Positions 7,079-13,068 of a DNA stretch of 15,585 nt are shown one piece after another. This DNA is from CAZFQG01 sp964520785 (GTDB lineage: Bacteria > Planctomycetota > Planctomycetia > Pirellulales > Thermoguttaceae): contig CAZFQG010000155.1 of the NCBI GenBank assembly GCA_964520785.1, positions 1 through 15,585 on the forward strand. Direction: 5' to 3'. Position 1 is the first letter of the stretch. Each line of letters begins with the position of its first letter. The translations under genes and the position numbers were made by a program. The notes beneath the pieces are model-generated. The model had not been told where the DNA came from. It was given only the letters and a program-made list of their open reading frames with translations, and searched no databases.

Positions 7079-8074
7079 TCATGGAACTACCACCACGGCG
7101 TGCGCCGAGATTTCCACTTCGGCGCCGTCGAGATCGGTGCGGATACGGACGGTTTTCGACATCTTGCCGGGTTCCCCTTTCGCGGTGAAGGTGACCGGAA
7201 GCAGGTGAATTCGTTTGGCGGACGGATCGTCCGGAAGGGTCGCTTCGAGACACCCGCATTCCGACACGACTTCGAGTATCTTGAAGGGCTTTTTGCCGCG
7301 AATGACCAGTTGTTTCGTGGCCGTTCCTCCGGACCGGACGACCCCCATGAACAGCGACGAGGGAGTGACGCTGACGGCGGGGCGGACGTGGGCCTCGACC
7401 TCGATGGGGATCCGCGAAGAACCGGCGTCGCTCGTGACCAGCGTCAGGTGCTCGCGGACATAACCGGCGGGAGCTTCCGGCGAGAGCCGGACGCCAATCG
7501 CGTAGACGACCCGGCCGCTTCCTCGGGACAGCTCCGTAACGGTTCCGCTCAGATGCGGATTCGGACTTTGAACCCCGGTGATCCTCCAGTGCGCGCCGCC
7601 GAAGTACGTAACCCGAACGGTCCGTTCCGCCTGCTCCCCTTGCTCCACCGTTCCGAACATGACGCTCGAAGGATCGAACATGACGTCCGTCCGGACACGG
7701 ACCTTCAGATGCAACTGGACGATCGCGGGATAGGGCTTATCGATCGTGACGGTAATCGTCGCCCTCTGATTTCCCAGGAACGTCTTGCTGTTGATGCTCG
7801 CGATCACCGCCGACTCTTCGTAGGTCTTCAATTTTCTCTTCTCGATTCTGGGAGATGCGCAGCCACAGGTGGAATGAACGCTCGCGATGCGCACGTCCTC
7901 TTCGTAGATGTTCTTGAAAGTGAAGGCGTACTCCGCCTTGGCTCCGCGGGCGACCGTTCCGAAATCGTGGCTGGTCGTTTCGAACATTTTGCGCGCCCAC
8001 TCCTGCGCGCCACAGGGCGCGGAGGCCAGCCAGGCAAGGATCATCGAGGCCCCGAACAAAAGATGGCGTTTCAT
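7079..8074 (-). CDS. Exported DUF1573 (Ig-like) protein
   Basis: From ATG 8072-8074 the product is 331 residues; AGGGAG seven bases upstream supports this start over an ATG seven codons earlier. A signal peptide MKRHLLFGASMILAWLASA is followed by a likely signal peptidase I site near CGAQ. The mature part has repeated Ig-like beta domains of the DUF1573/ASPM-SPD2-Hydin type: FETTSHDFGTVARGAKAEYAF with HSTCGCASP, then a middle domain beginning near VMFDPSSVMFGTVEQG, then a third with SLFMGVVRSGGTATKQ and VSECGCLEAT. The two CGC motifs are a hallmark of DUF1573. The function is not established; such proteins are numerous in Planctomycetota and Bacteroidota and are probably periplasmic or surface-attached adhesion or scaffold modules. 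The gene is divergent from the thioredoxin-like cassette across a 797 bp spacer. Confidence 0.85.
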   Translation of the reverse strand: MKRHLLFGASMILAWLASAPCGAQEWARKMFETTSHDFGTVARGAKAEYAFTFKNIYEEDVRIASVHSTCGCASPRIEKRKLKTYEESAVIASINSKTFLGNQRATITVTIDKPYPAIVQLHLKVRVRTDVMFDPSSVMFGTVEQGEQAERTVRVTYFGGAHWRITGVQSPNPHLSGTVTELSRGSGRVVYAIGVRLSPEAPAGYVREHLTLVTSDAGSSRIPIEVEAHVRPAVSVTPSSLFMGVVRSGGTATKQLVIRGKKPFKILEVVSECGCLEATLPDDPSAKRIHLLPVTFTAKGEPGKMSKTVRIRTDLDGAEVEISAHAVVVVP

Positions 8075-8529
8075 CGTGGTTCTCCCTACTTCCATTTCGT
8101 GGTCGCAACCTCCACGGTATTATAGGTCCGCGATACAACCGGCACAAGGCCGAATGCGCCGTTTCGAACCATCCTCGCGGGTCGCGGATTCGGCCGCTTG
8201 AAGGTGAGTCCGCACCGCCACGCCTTGCCTCAAGGCCCGGAGTTTCTAACGCGGAACAAAAAACGGAACGCCGATGGTTCAGGTTGTCACGCGATTGGGG
8301 GGCAACGCCGAAACATACCACAGTATATTCGCCTGTGCAAATGCGGAATCTTGGAGAAACGGCCGAGCGAGTACCGGCGAAGTCCCCGGGCGGGTATGGC
8401 AACGTATCGAGAAGCGTATTACCGTTCATTCATCCGTACCGCCGAACGGTCTCCGCCCATTACTCGTACGACAATTCCGGTGATCCAGGGGGTTTTCTAC
8501 GGAAGACACAGAAAAACGTGTAGCTAGTA

Positions 8530-8547
8530 TATTCGTAGAGCCGAATA
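8530..8547. promoter_or_regulatory. Perfect 6-6-6 dyad, candidate operator
   Basis: TATTCG, six bases, CGAATA. It lies in the spacer ahead of the thioredoxin-like cassette, next to a TATACT box (8553-8558) that could serve as a -10 element, though no good -35 is seen. The length fits a winged-helix dimer such as ArsR, which is encoded downstream; that link is inference. Confidence 0.4.
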
Positions 8548-8564
8548 CTGTGTATACTGGATAG

Positions 8565-8582
8565 CATTCGCGTAGCCGCATA
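8565..8582. promoter_or_regulatory. Second, imperfect copy of the dyad
   Basis: CATTCGCGTAGCCGCATA matches the 8530-8547 site at 13 of 18 positions, keeping ATTCG, AGCCG and ATA, with a centre-to-centre distance of 35 bp. Two spaced copies make a protein-binding role more likely than either alone. Confidence 0.35.
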
Positions 8583-8640
8583 TAGCAAGCCGACCTCTGG
8601 AGACGGACGCCGAACACTTCGTCCCTCCGCGGCGCCCTCG

Positions 8641-8769
8641 GAAAAGCCCGCGCCTATCGAACTCCAGAACTCCAGTGGAGTAGATTTCGCCATCGAACGC
8701 GCGACGTCCGGAGCCTGCGGCCCGGGCCGTTGCGGTCCCGGCGGTTGCGGCCCGGCCTCCGGCCAATAA
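8641..8769 (+). pseudogene. Reading frame ending in a CGPGRCGPGGCGP tail
   Basis: A plus-strand frame open from 8539 ends at TAA 8767-8769 with ACGPGRCGPGGCGPASGQ. Its C-x4-C-x4-C pattern is the same as that at the end of the thioredoxin-like protein 900 bp downstream (CAGGQCGPGGCGPKQ). There is no ATG, GTG or TTG in the frame after the last stop that has a ribosome site, and the upstream residues look unlike a folded protein. It may be the 3' remnant of a duplicated or frameshifted gene, or a small peptide with an unusual start. On the DNA level the two tails match about 20 of 24 bases across the CGPGGCGP core. Confidence 0.35.
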
Positions 8770-8871
8770 GCGAACCGTATCAATCGTCGTCATCCGCTTC
8801 CGCCGTCCCGGTGGACGGGTGTCGGTATCTCTCTACCTTTCTCAATCTCAACCGAAAAGGATTTAGTTGTC

Positions 8872-9687
8872 ATGTTTGAGCAAAACAAGACCGCGTCGCG
8901 GTCGGCGGCGTGGGTTGTCGTCGCCGTCGTGGGATGGGCTTTCGTCCCGGCCGCGTCCGCGCTGGCCCAGCGCGCAGGAAGCGTGCCGCCCCAGCCGACC
9001 GGCGCGGAGGCCATGCGAAACGCCGCCGAGGCGAATGAAACCCTATTCCTCTTTTGCTGGAAGGAGGACGACGCGAATACGAAGCGGATGTATCAAACGC
9101 TCCAAGCCGGCCTGAAGGAAATGGGGGCCGGCGTCACGTCCGCGTCCGCCAACGTGGCCGATCCGCGCCAGAAGGGAATCGTGGAGAAGTTCGGTCTCGA
9201 CCGCGCTCCGATGCCCCTCGTCCTGGCGATCGCCCCCAACGGCGCGATTACCGGCGGGTGGCCCATTCAAATGTCCAAAGAGCAGATGCGCGGGGCGATC
9301 GTGTCCGAAACGGAGATGCAAGCCCTCAAGGCGCTGCAAGCCCGCAAACTCGTCCTGTTGTGTCTGTACCACCCGAACGGGGAGAACCGGCTTCCGGAGT
9401 TCCACGGTGCGCGCGATTTCAAGTCAGACTCGCCGTACGGCCCCGCGACCGAAATGGTCATGGCCAACATCGAGGAAGACGGAAACGCACGGTTCTTGAA
9501 GCGATTGCGGATCGAGCCCTCGAAGACGCCCGACTCGTTCCTCCTGCTGGCCCCTCCCGGTAATCTGGTGGCCCAATTCGCGAGCAACGCGACCAAGGAC
9601 GAGATCGTGGCGAAACTCAAGGCGGCGCAATCGAACCCGTGCGCCGGCGGACAGTGCGGCCCGGGCGGCTGCGGACCGAAGCAGTAA
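8872..9687 (+). CDS. Exported tandem thioredoxin-fold protein with Cys/Gly-rich C-terminal tail
   Basis: This 271-residue protein has a signal peptide (hydrophobic AAWVVVAVVGWAFVPA, likely cut after ASALA, about residue 32). Two thioredoxin-like halves follow. Residues about 46-145 have FLFCWKEDDANTKRMY and the cis-proline-like RAPMPLVLAIAPNG. Residues about 155-252 have KLVLLCLYHPNGE, MVMANIEEDGNARFLKRLRI and SFLLLAPPGNLVAQF. Each half has one cysteine (C62, C164) and no CXXC, so ordinary disulfide exchange is unlikely. The last 15 residues hold C257, C262 and C267 spaced by four, rich in Gly and Pro, which would suit metal or metalloid binding. The ribosome site is AAAAGGA before the ATG. 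The permease gene starts 12 bp after its stop, so they form an operon. The protein probably acts outside the membrane with the ABC transporter. I do not know a named family; the function is inferred. Confidence 0.75.
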   Translation: MFEQNKTASRSAAWVVVAVVGWAFVPAASALAQRAGSVPPQPTGAEAMRNAAEANETLFLFCWKEDDANTKRMYQTLQAGLKEMGAGVTSASANVADPRQKGIVEKFGLDRAPMPLVLAIAPNGAITGGWPIQMSKEQMRGAIVSETEMQALKALQARKLVLLCLYHPNGENRLPEFHGARDFKSDSPYGPATEMVMANIEEDGNARFLKRLRIEPSKTPDSFLLLAPPGNLVAQFASNATKDEIVAKLKAAQSNPCAGGQCGPGGCGPKQ

Positions 9688-9699
9688 AGGAGAGAAACA

Positions 9700-10917
9700 A
9701 TGACACTGAGCAAGTTGATCTGGCGCGAACTGTTCGAGCGCAAGAGCCAAATGCTGACGATATTCCTGGGGATATTCCTGGGAATCAGCACCGTCGTGGC
9801 GATTAAGAACATTACGTACTATTCTGAGAAGGCCGTCGCGCGGGAGATGGACTCGCTCGGGGCGAACGTTCTGGTCCTCCCGAAGTCGGTAACGCTCCAA
9901 GACTACTACTCCGCCGACCTCCACGACGAGGTCCTGCCGGAGGAATACGTAACGCGGCTGACGATGTCCGACCTCCAGGGCGTGGATAACCTCTCGCCCA
10001 AGCTGTGCGTTCCCGTCGATCTGGACGGAAAGCGATTCACTCTGACGGGAATTCTTCCGAAGAGTGAATTCCAGGCCAAGGCGGCCTGGGCCGGGGCAGG
10101 CGTGTTCAGCCGTCCCATCGGCTGCGGCGCCATCGACGCCGGCGCGGAACCGACCGTCGAGGACAAGAAGGCGCTCGTAAGAAAGCGCGTGATCGAAACG
10201 CTCGAACACGACGAGACGCTCGTCGGTGCCGACGTCGCCGCGATACTGAACGTCCAGGAAGGGAGCAACGTCACCCTTCTGGGCAGACCGTTCAAAGTGC
10301 TCGCCATCCTTCCGGAGACCGGAACGGTCGACGATTCGCGGATTTTCGCGCATCTGCACACGGTTCAGGAACTGTCGGGACGCGACGCCGTCGTCAGTTG
10401 TATCGAGATCGTCGGATGCTGCAAGGAGATTTCGGCCGGGTTGGTGGGGAACGTCAACAAGCTGTTGCCGGACGCCAAGGTGGTTACCGTCACGCAGGTC
10501 GTGGCGACCCAGACGAAGGTCAATAAGATGCTGGAGAACCTCTCTTTCGTCTTCATCCTGATCATCGTCGTCGTCGGGGGGGCGGGAATTGCGAACTATA
10601 TGTTCGCCAACGTCTTCGAACGGCGACGCGAAATCGGCACCCTCATGGCCCTGGGCGCCGGGTCCACGTTCGTGTTACGGCTATTCCTGGCGAAGGCCCT
10701 CCTGCTCGGCGTCGCCGGAGGCGCGGCCGGTTATGCCGTCGGCACCCTCGCCGCCGTCCTGCTGGGCCCCCGTTTGGCGGGCATCATCGTTCTGCCGATG
10801 CCGGTTCTGGCTCTGTGGGCGATTCTCATTTCCGTCGGCGTCTCCCTTCTGGCCACCTTTCTCCCCGCCAGAAACGCCTCGAAACTCGATCCCGTGACCG
10901 CTTTTCAGGAGGTCTAA
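9700..10917 (+). CDS. FtsX/MacB-type ABC transporter permease
   Basis: This 405-residue membrane protein has the MacB/LolC/FtsX layout: one N-terminal helix (about 19-36, MLTIFLGIFLGISTVVAI), a large extracytoplasmic domain (about 40-280), then three helices (about 283-303, 330-358 and 365-388). The coupling segment FERRREIGTLMALGA and the C-terminal LPARNASKLDPVTAFQ are typical. The family does mechanotransmission rather than channel-type transport, driving periplasmic partners. The extracytoplasmic domain holds five cysteines (C103, C142, C234, C240, C241), including the pair in EIVGCCKEI, which is unusual for MacB-like proteins. AAGGAG lies seven bases before the ATG. It follows the thioredoxin-like gene by 12 bp and precedes its presumed ATPase by 153 bp. 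No membrane fusion protein or TolC-like partner is in the window. The substrate is unknown; the ars context points to metal or thiol chemistry. Confidence 0.88.
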   Translation: MTLSKLIWRELFERKSQMLTIFLGIFLGISTVVAIKNITYYSEKAVAREMDSLGANVLVLPKSVTLQDYYSADLHDEVLPEEYVTRLTMSDLQGVDNLSPKLCVPVDLDGKRFTLTGILPKSEFQAKAAWAGAGVFSRPIGCGAIDAGAEPTVEDKKALVRKRVIETLEHDETLVGADVAAILNVQEGSNVTLLGRPFKVLAILPETGTVDDSRIFAHLHTVQELSGRDAVVSCIEIVGCCKEISAGLVGNVNKLLPDAKVVTVTQVVATQTKVNKMLENLSFVFILIIVVVGGAGIANYMFANVFERRREIGTLMALGAGSTFVLRLFLAKALLLGVAGGAAGYAVGTLAAVLLGPRLAGIIVLPMPVLALWAILISVGVSLLATFLPARNASKLDPVTAFQEV

Positions 10918-10936
10918 GAAGTCGCGAATCAATAAG

Positions 10937-10976
10937 TGTCGCGTTCATCGGGGTACGGGGTGCGATAAACGCGACA
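10937..10976 (+). terminator. Large hairpin between permease and ATPase genes
   Basis: TGTCGCGTT (10937-10945) pairs with AACGCGACA (10968-10976). After one C/A mismatch, ATCG/CGAT extends the stem inward to a 12-base loop. GTTGTTTATTTC follows, a T-rich though not pure run. It could be a partial terminator or attenuator inside the operon, an operator, or an RNA processing site. Confidence 0.45.
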
Positions 10977-11007
10977 GTTGTTTATTTCACGGTCCTAACG
11001 GCCTGTT

Positions 11008-11031
11008 GAAAAGGTCATTGCGGTCCTTTTC
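11008..11031 (+). repeat. Second hairpin in the permease-ATPase spacer
   Basis: GAAAAGG (11008-11014) pairs with CCTTTTC (11025-11031) over a ten-base loop, and the flanking GCC and GGC could pair after a four-base bulge. It may set the expression level of the ATPase gene relative to the permease. Confidence 0.3.
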
Positions 11032-11037
11032 GGCTTT

Positions 11038-11069
11038 GACTCATAACCCGCTTTACAACGGACTCATAA
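11038..11069 (+). repeat. GACTCATAA direct repeat just before the ATPase start
   Basis: GACTCATAA occurs at 11038-11046 and at 11061-11069, the second ending two bases before the ATG. There is no usable Shine-Dalgarno sequence in between, so translation start here is unusual. A regulatory role is possible but unproven. Confidence 0.3.
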
Positions 11070-11070
11070 A

Positions 11071-11766
11071 ATGCTTACAATGCATGAAGTTACCAAGGAA
11101 TACACGTTACGCAAGCGAACCGTCCGCGCGCTCGACGGCGCGTCGGTGAGGATCGCGGCGGGCGATTTCGTTTCCCTCGTGGGACCCAGCGGAAGCGGCA
11201 AGAGCACGCTGCTTCTGATGTTGGGCGGCATGTTGTCGCCGACATCCGGAGAGGTCTTCCTCGACGGGACGTCCATTTACGACTTGAACGCCGACGATCG
11301 GGCCCGGCTTCGGATGAACCATGTCGGTTTCGTTTTTCAGACGTTCAACCTCGTCACTTACCTGACGGCGCTGGAGAACGTGCAGATCGCCCTCTACCTG
11401 GCCGGCGTCGGCGGTGACGAGCAAGAGGAACGCGCGGCGCGACTGCTTCAGCGCGTCGGGCTGGGAGATCGGCTCGACCATAAACCCTCGGAACTGAGCG
11501 TGGGCCAGCAACAGCGAGTGGCCCTCGCCCGGATGCTGGCGAACGACCCGGCCGTGATTCTGGCCGACGAACCGACCGGGAACCTCGATCCCCAGACCAG
11601 TGCGCAAGTCATCCGGTTCTTCGAGGAGTTCAACGACGAGGGCCGGACGATCGTCATGGTCACGCACGACCCGCGAGCGGCGGAAAAGGCCCGGAGGGTT
11701 CTGCGGATCGCGGACGGAAAGATCGCCGATGAACGCGCCGGCTCGAAGCCGCACCTCGTGGCGTAA
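11071..11766 (+). CDS. LolD/MacB-type ABC transporter ATP-binding protein
   Basis: This 231-residue cytoplasmic ATPase has all the motifs: Walker A GPSGSGKST (38-46), Q-loop Gln90 in FVFQTFNLV, signature LSVGQQQRVALAR (142-154), Walker B VILADEPTGNLD (162-173) and switch His199 in MVTHD. NLVTYLTALENVQIAL and the DEPTGNLD form place it in the LolD/MacB/FtsE subfamily, the partner of FtsX-type permeases. It is therefore assigned to the permease upstream despite a 153 bp gap holding two hairpins. The ATG at 11071 lacks a good ribosome site; an ATG three codons later (11080) is no better. The ArsR gene begins 32 bp after the stop, so the cassette continues. Confidence 0.92.
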   Translation: MLTMHEVTKEYTLRKRTVRALDGASVRIAAGDFVSLVGPSGSGKSTLLLMLGGMLSPTSGEVFLDGTSIYDLNADDRARLRMNHVGFVFQTFNLVTYLTALENVQIALYLAGVGGDEQEERAARLLQRVGLGDRLDHKPSELSVGQQQRVALARMLANDPAVILADEPTGNLDPQTSAQVIRFFEEFNDEGRTIVMVTHDPRAAEKARRVLRIADGKIADERAGSKPHLVA

Positions 11767-11798
11767 AACGGCCATGGTCGCGGATTCATGATACTGGG

Positions 11799-12245
11799 AT
11801 GCCCATGACACCAATCTCGATGAAGACCAATACGAAGCCTCGCGATGCGACGAAGAAACCGAAGCAGGGGGGCCTTTCAAGGTCCTCCTCCTCGCCCGGG
11901 ACGGACGTCGACCGCATGTTCCGTGCCTTCTGCGACCGGACGAGGCTTCGTATTCTTTGCCTCTTGTCAAAGCACGAGATGTGCGTGGGAGATCTCGTCG
12001 AAATACTCGGGTCTCCCCAACCGACCGTCTCGCGGCATTTGAAGTACCTTCGCGATTCCGGCCTCGTCACCGTGAGAAGAACCCGGAATTGGGTCCATTA
12101 TTCCCTCGTCCGTCCGAAGTCGGTATTCCACGAACGGCTCCTCGAATGCACCCAGGCCTGTTTCGCCGAGGTCCCCGAAATCAAGAAAGATGCCGCCCGG
12201 GCCGAGAAGGTTTTCGCGTCCGGCGGGTGTTGTCCGTTGGAATGA
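11799..12245 (+). CDS. arsR: ArsR/SmtB-family metalloregulatory repressor
   Basis: A 148-residue protein with a lysine- and serine-rich N-terminal tail (1-35) and an ArsR-type winged helix: MFRAFCDRTRLRILCLLSKHEMCVGDLVEIL, recognition helix SPQPTVSRHLKYLRDSGLV, and wing TVRRTRNWVHYSL. The family represses metal-resistance genes and leaves DNA on binding arsenite or metals. The alpha-3 motif ELCVCDL of plasmid ArsR is EMCVGDL here, so one ligand cysteine is lost. In compensation there are C117 and C121 (CTQAC) and C144-C145 (GGCCPLE) near the C terminus, suggesting a different binding site, as known for other ArsR types. Further cysteines are C45 and C54. The ribosome site is weak; starts at codons 1, 3 or 8 are possible. 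It probably controls the whole cassette and arsC, 37 bp downstream. The dyads at 8530-8582 are candidate sites. Confidence 0.88.
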   Translation: MPMTPISMKTNTKPRDATKKPKQGGLSRSSSSPGTDVDRMFRAFCDRTRLRILCLLSKHEMCVGDLVEILGSPQPTVSRHLKYLRDSGLVTVRRTRNWVHYSLVRPKSVFHERLLECTQACFAEVPEIKKDAARAEKVFASGGCCPLE

Positions 12246-12282
12246 GAACGCCCCGGCGCACCCCTGAGAAAGCGACCGGACG

Positions 12283-12717
12283 ATGAGCGAACCTCTGAGA
12301 ATCCTCTTCCTTTGCACTGGAAACTCCTGCCGGAGCCAAATGGCCGAAGGCTGGACGCAGCGGCTGAAGAGCCCCGGCATCGAAGCCTACTCCGCCGGAA
12401 TCATCGCCAAGGGGCTCGACCCGCGTGCCGTGAGGGTCATGGCCGAGGAAGGCGTGGATATCTCCTCGCACCAATCCAAGACGGTTGACGACCTTTCCGG
12501 GGTCGCCTTCGACTACGTCGTCACGCTCTGCGGGCACGCCCACGAGACGTGCCCCATCTTCCCCCACGCGAAAACGGTCCACGTCGGGTTTCCCGACCCG
12601 CCGGAGATGGCGAGGGCATACGAAGACGAAGAAGCGAAACTCGAATGTTATCGCCGGGTCCGCGACGCGATCCGGTTTTTCGTGGACGAATTACCGGGAG
12701 CGGTGGAAGTATCGTAG
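12283..12717 (+). CDS. arsC: Arsenate reductase, thioredoxin-coupled LMW phosphatase type
   Basis: The 144-residue protein has the low-molecular-weight phosphatase P-loop CTGNSCRS (C11, N14, R17) at the N terminus. It also has two further cysteines, C83 and C90, in VTLCGHAHETCPIFP. The 11/83/90 spacing reproduces the Cys10-Cys82-Cys89 relay of the Staphylococcus/Bacillus arsenate reductase, which passes the disulfide to thioredoxin. The catalytic acid is D105 in FPDPP. It reduces arsenate to arsenite in the cytoplasm. Length is normal (about 135-145). It follows arsR by 37 bp. An arsenite exporter would be expected alongside but none is in the window; the next gene is a fucosidase with its own upstream region. 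The P-loop family includes tyrosine phosphatases, but the C83/C90 pair makes arsenate reductase much more likely. Confidence 0.9.
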   Translation: MSEPLRILFLCTGNSCRSQMAEGWTQRLKSPGIEAYSAGIIAKGLDPRAVRVMAEEGVDISSHQSKTVDDLSGVAFDYVVTLCGHAHETCPIFPHAKTVHVGFPDPPEMARAYEDEEAKLECYRRVRDAIRFFVDELPGAVEVS

Positions 12718-12804
12718 GGCAACGGCCATTCCGGGCCCGGGCGCTTAAGAACCTCGAAGTCGTGGCGAACGTCATTATCGCGCCAGCGAAGCCTTGCAGT
12801 CGCC

Positions 12805-12824
12805 AACGGTAACGATCCGTTTTC
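12805..12824 (+). terminator. Weak terminator candidate after arsC
   Basis: AACGG (12805-12809) pairs with CCGTT (12817-12821), followed by TTC. The five-base stem and short T-run are marginal, but the position about 90 bp after the arsC stop is sensible. Confidence 0.25.
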
Positions 12825-12989
12825 AGGCCGCATCCCCTCCCGAATCGAGGCCGACCGCCGAATGATCGTAGGCGAGTGATTTCCAGGCCGATCTTGCGGA
12901 ATTGCACGTGTTCTCCGCGAGGAAAAAAAGGGTAGAATTGCTTGTGATCCGCGATGTCGCTACACTCAGGGTTATGCCCTTTGAGTTGG

Positions 12990-13012
12990 TCCCCCGGCAC
13001 GGTCCCGGGGGA
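12990..13012 (+). terminator. Strong GC hairpin upstream of the fucosidase gene
   Basis: TCCCCCGG (12990-12997) and CCGGGGGA (13005-13012) form a perfect 8-bp stem with a seven-base loop, followed by TTTGAAG. It ends 56 bp before the fucosidase ATG. It may end read-through from the ars cassette or act as a 5' leader structure of the fucosidase mRNA. Confidence 0.4.
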
Positions 13013-13068
13013 TTTGAAGACGCTCGGCGGAGTTGGCAACTGAAAACCCTACTGAAAAGGAACGACCC

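Larger units (their letters stand above)
8075..8871. other. 797 bp divergent spacer with regulatory elements and a Cys/Gly frame
   Basis: This spacer separates the DUF1573 gene (minus) from the thioredoxin-like gene (plus). Several short frames at 8198-8527 lack convincing protein character or ribosome sites. The decamer AGTATATTCG occurs at 8322-8331 and again at 8526-8535. The dyad pair at 8530-8582, a TATACT box at 8553-8558 and the Cys/Gly-rich frame ending at 8769 are listed separately. Confidence 0.5.
12718..13068. other. 351 bp spacer between arsC and the fucosidase gene
   Basis: It contains the two hairpins listed and a third weak one (CTCAGGG with CCC and TGAG around 12965-12985). 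No gene is supported; frames here are shadows. A promoter for the fucosidase gene is expected, but I could not pick hexamers with confidence. Confidence 0.4.

Noticed and set aside
7013..8125. 370-codon plus-strand open frame
   Set aside because: Antisense to the DUF1573 gene, with Arg/Asp/Gly-biased shadow composition; the minus-strand gene has a signal peptide, domain motifs and a ribosome site.
8198..8527. Short plus-strand frames in the divergent spacer
   Set aside because: Three overlapping frames of similar length, none with a ribosome site or typical composition; more likely open by chance.
9043..9405. Minus-strand frame of 120 codons in the thioredoxin-like gene
   Set aside because: Shadow of the plus-strand gene, with no independent support.
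9424..10359. 311-codon minus-strand open frame
   Set aside because: Antisense to the thioredoxin-like and permease genes; no protein-like pattern and no ribosome site.
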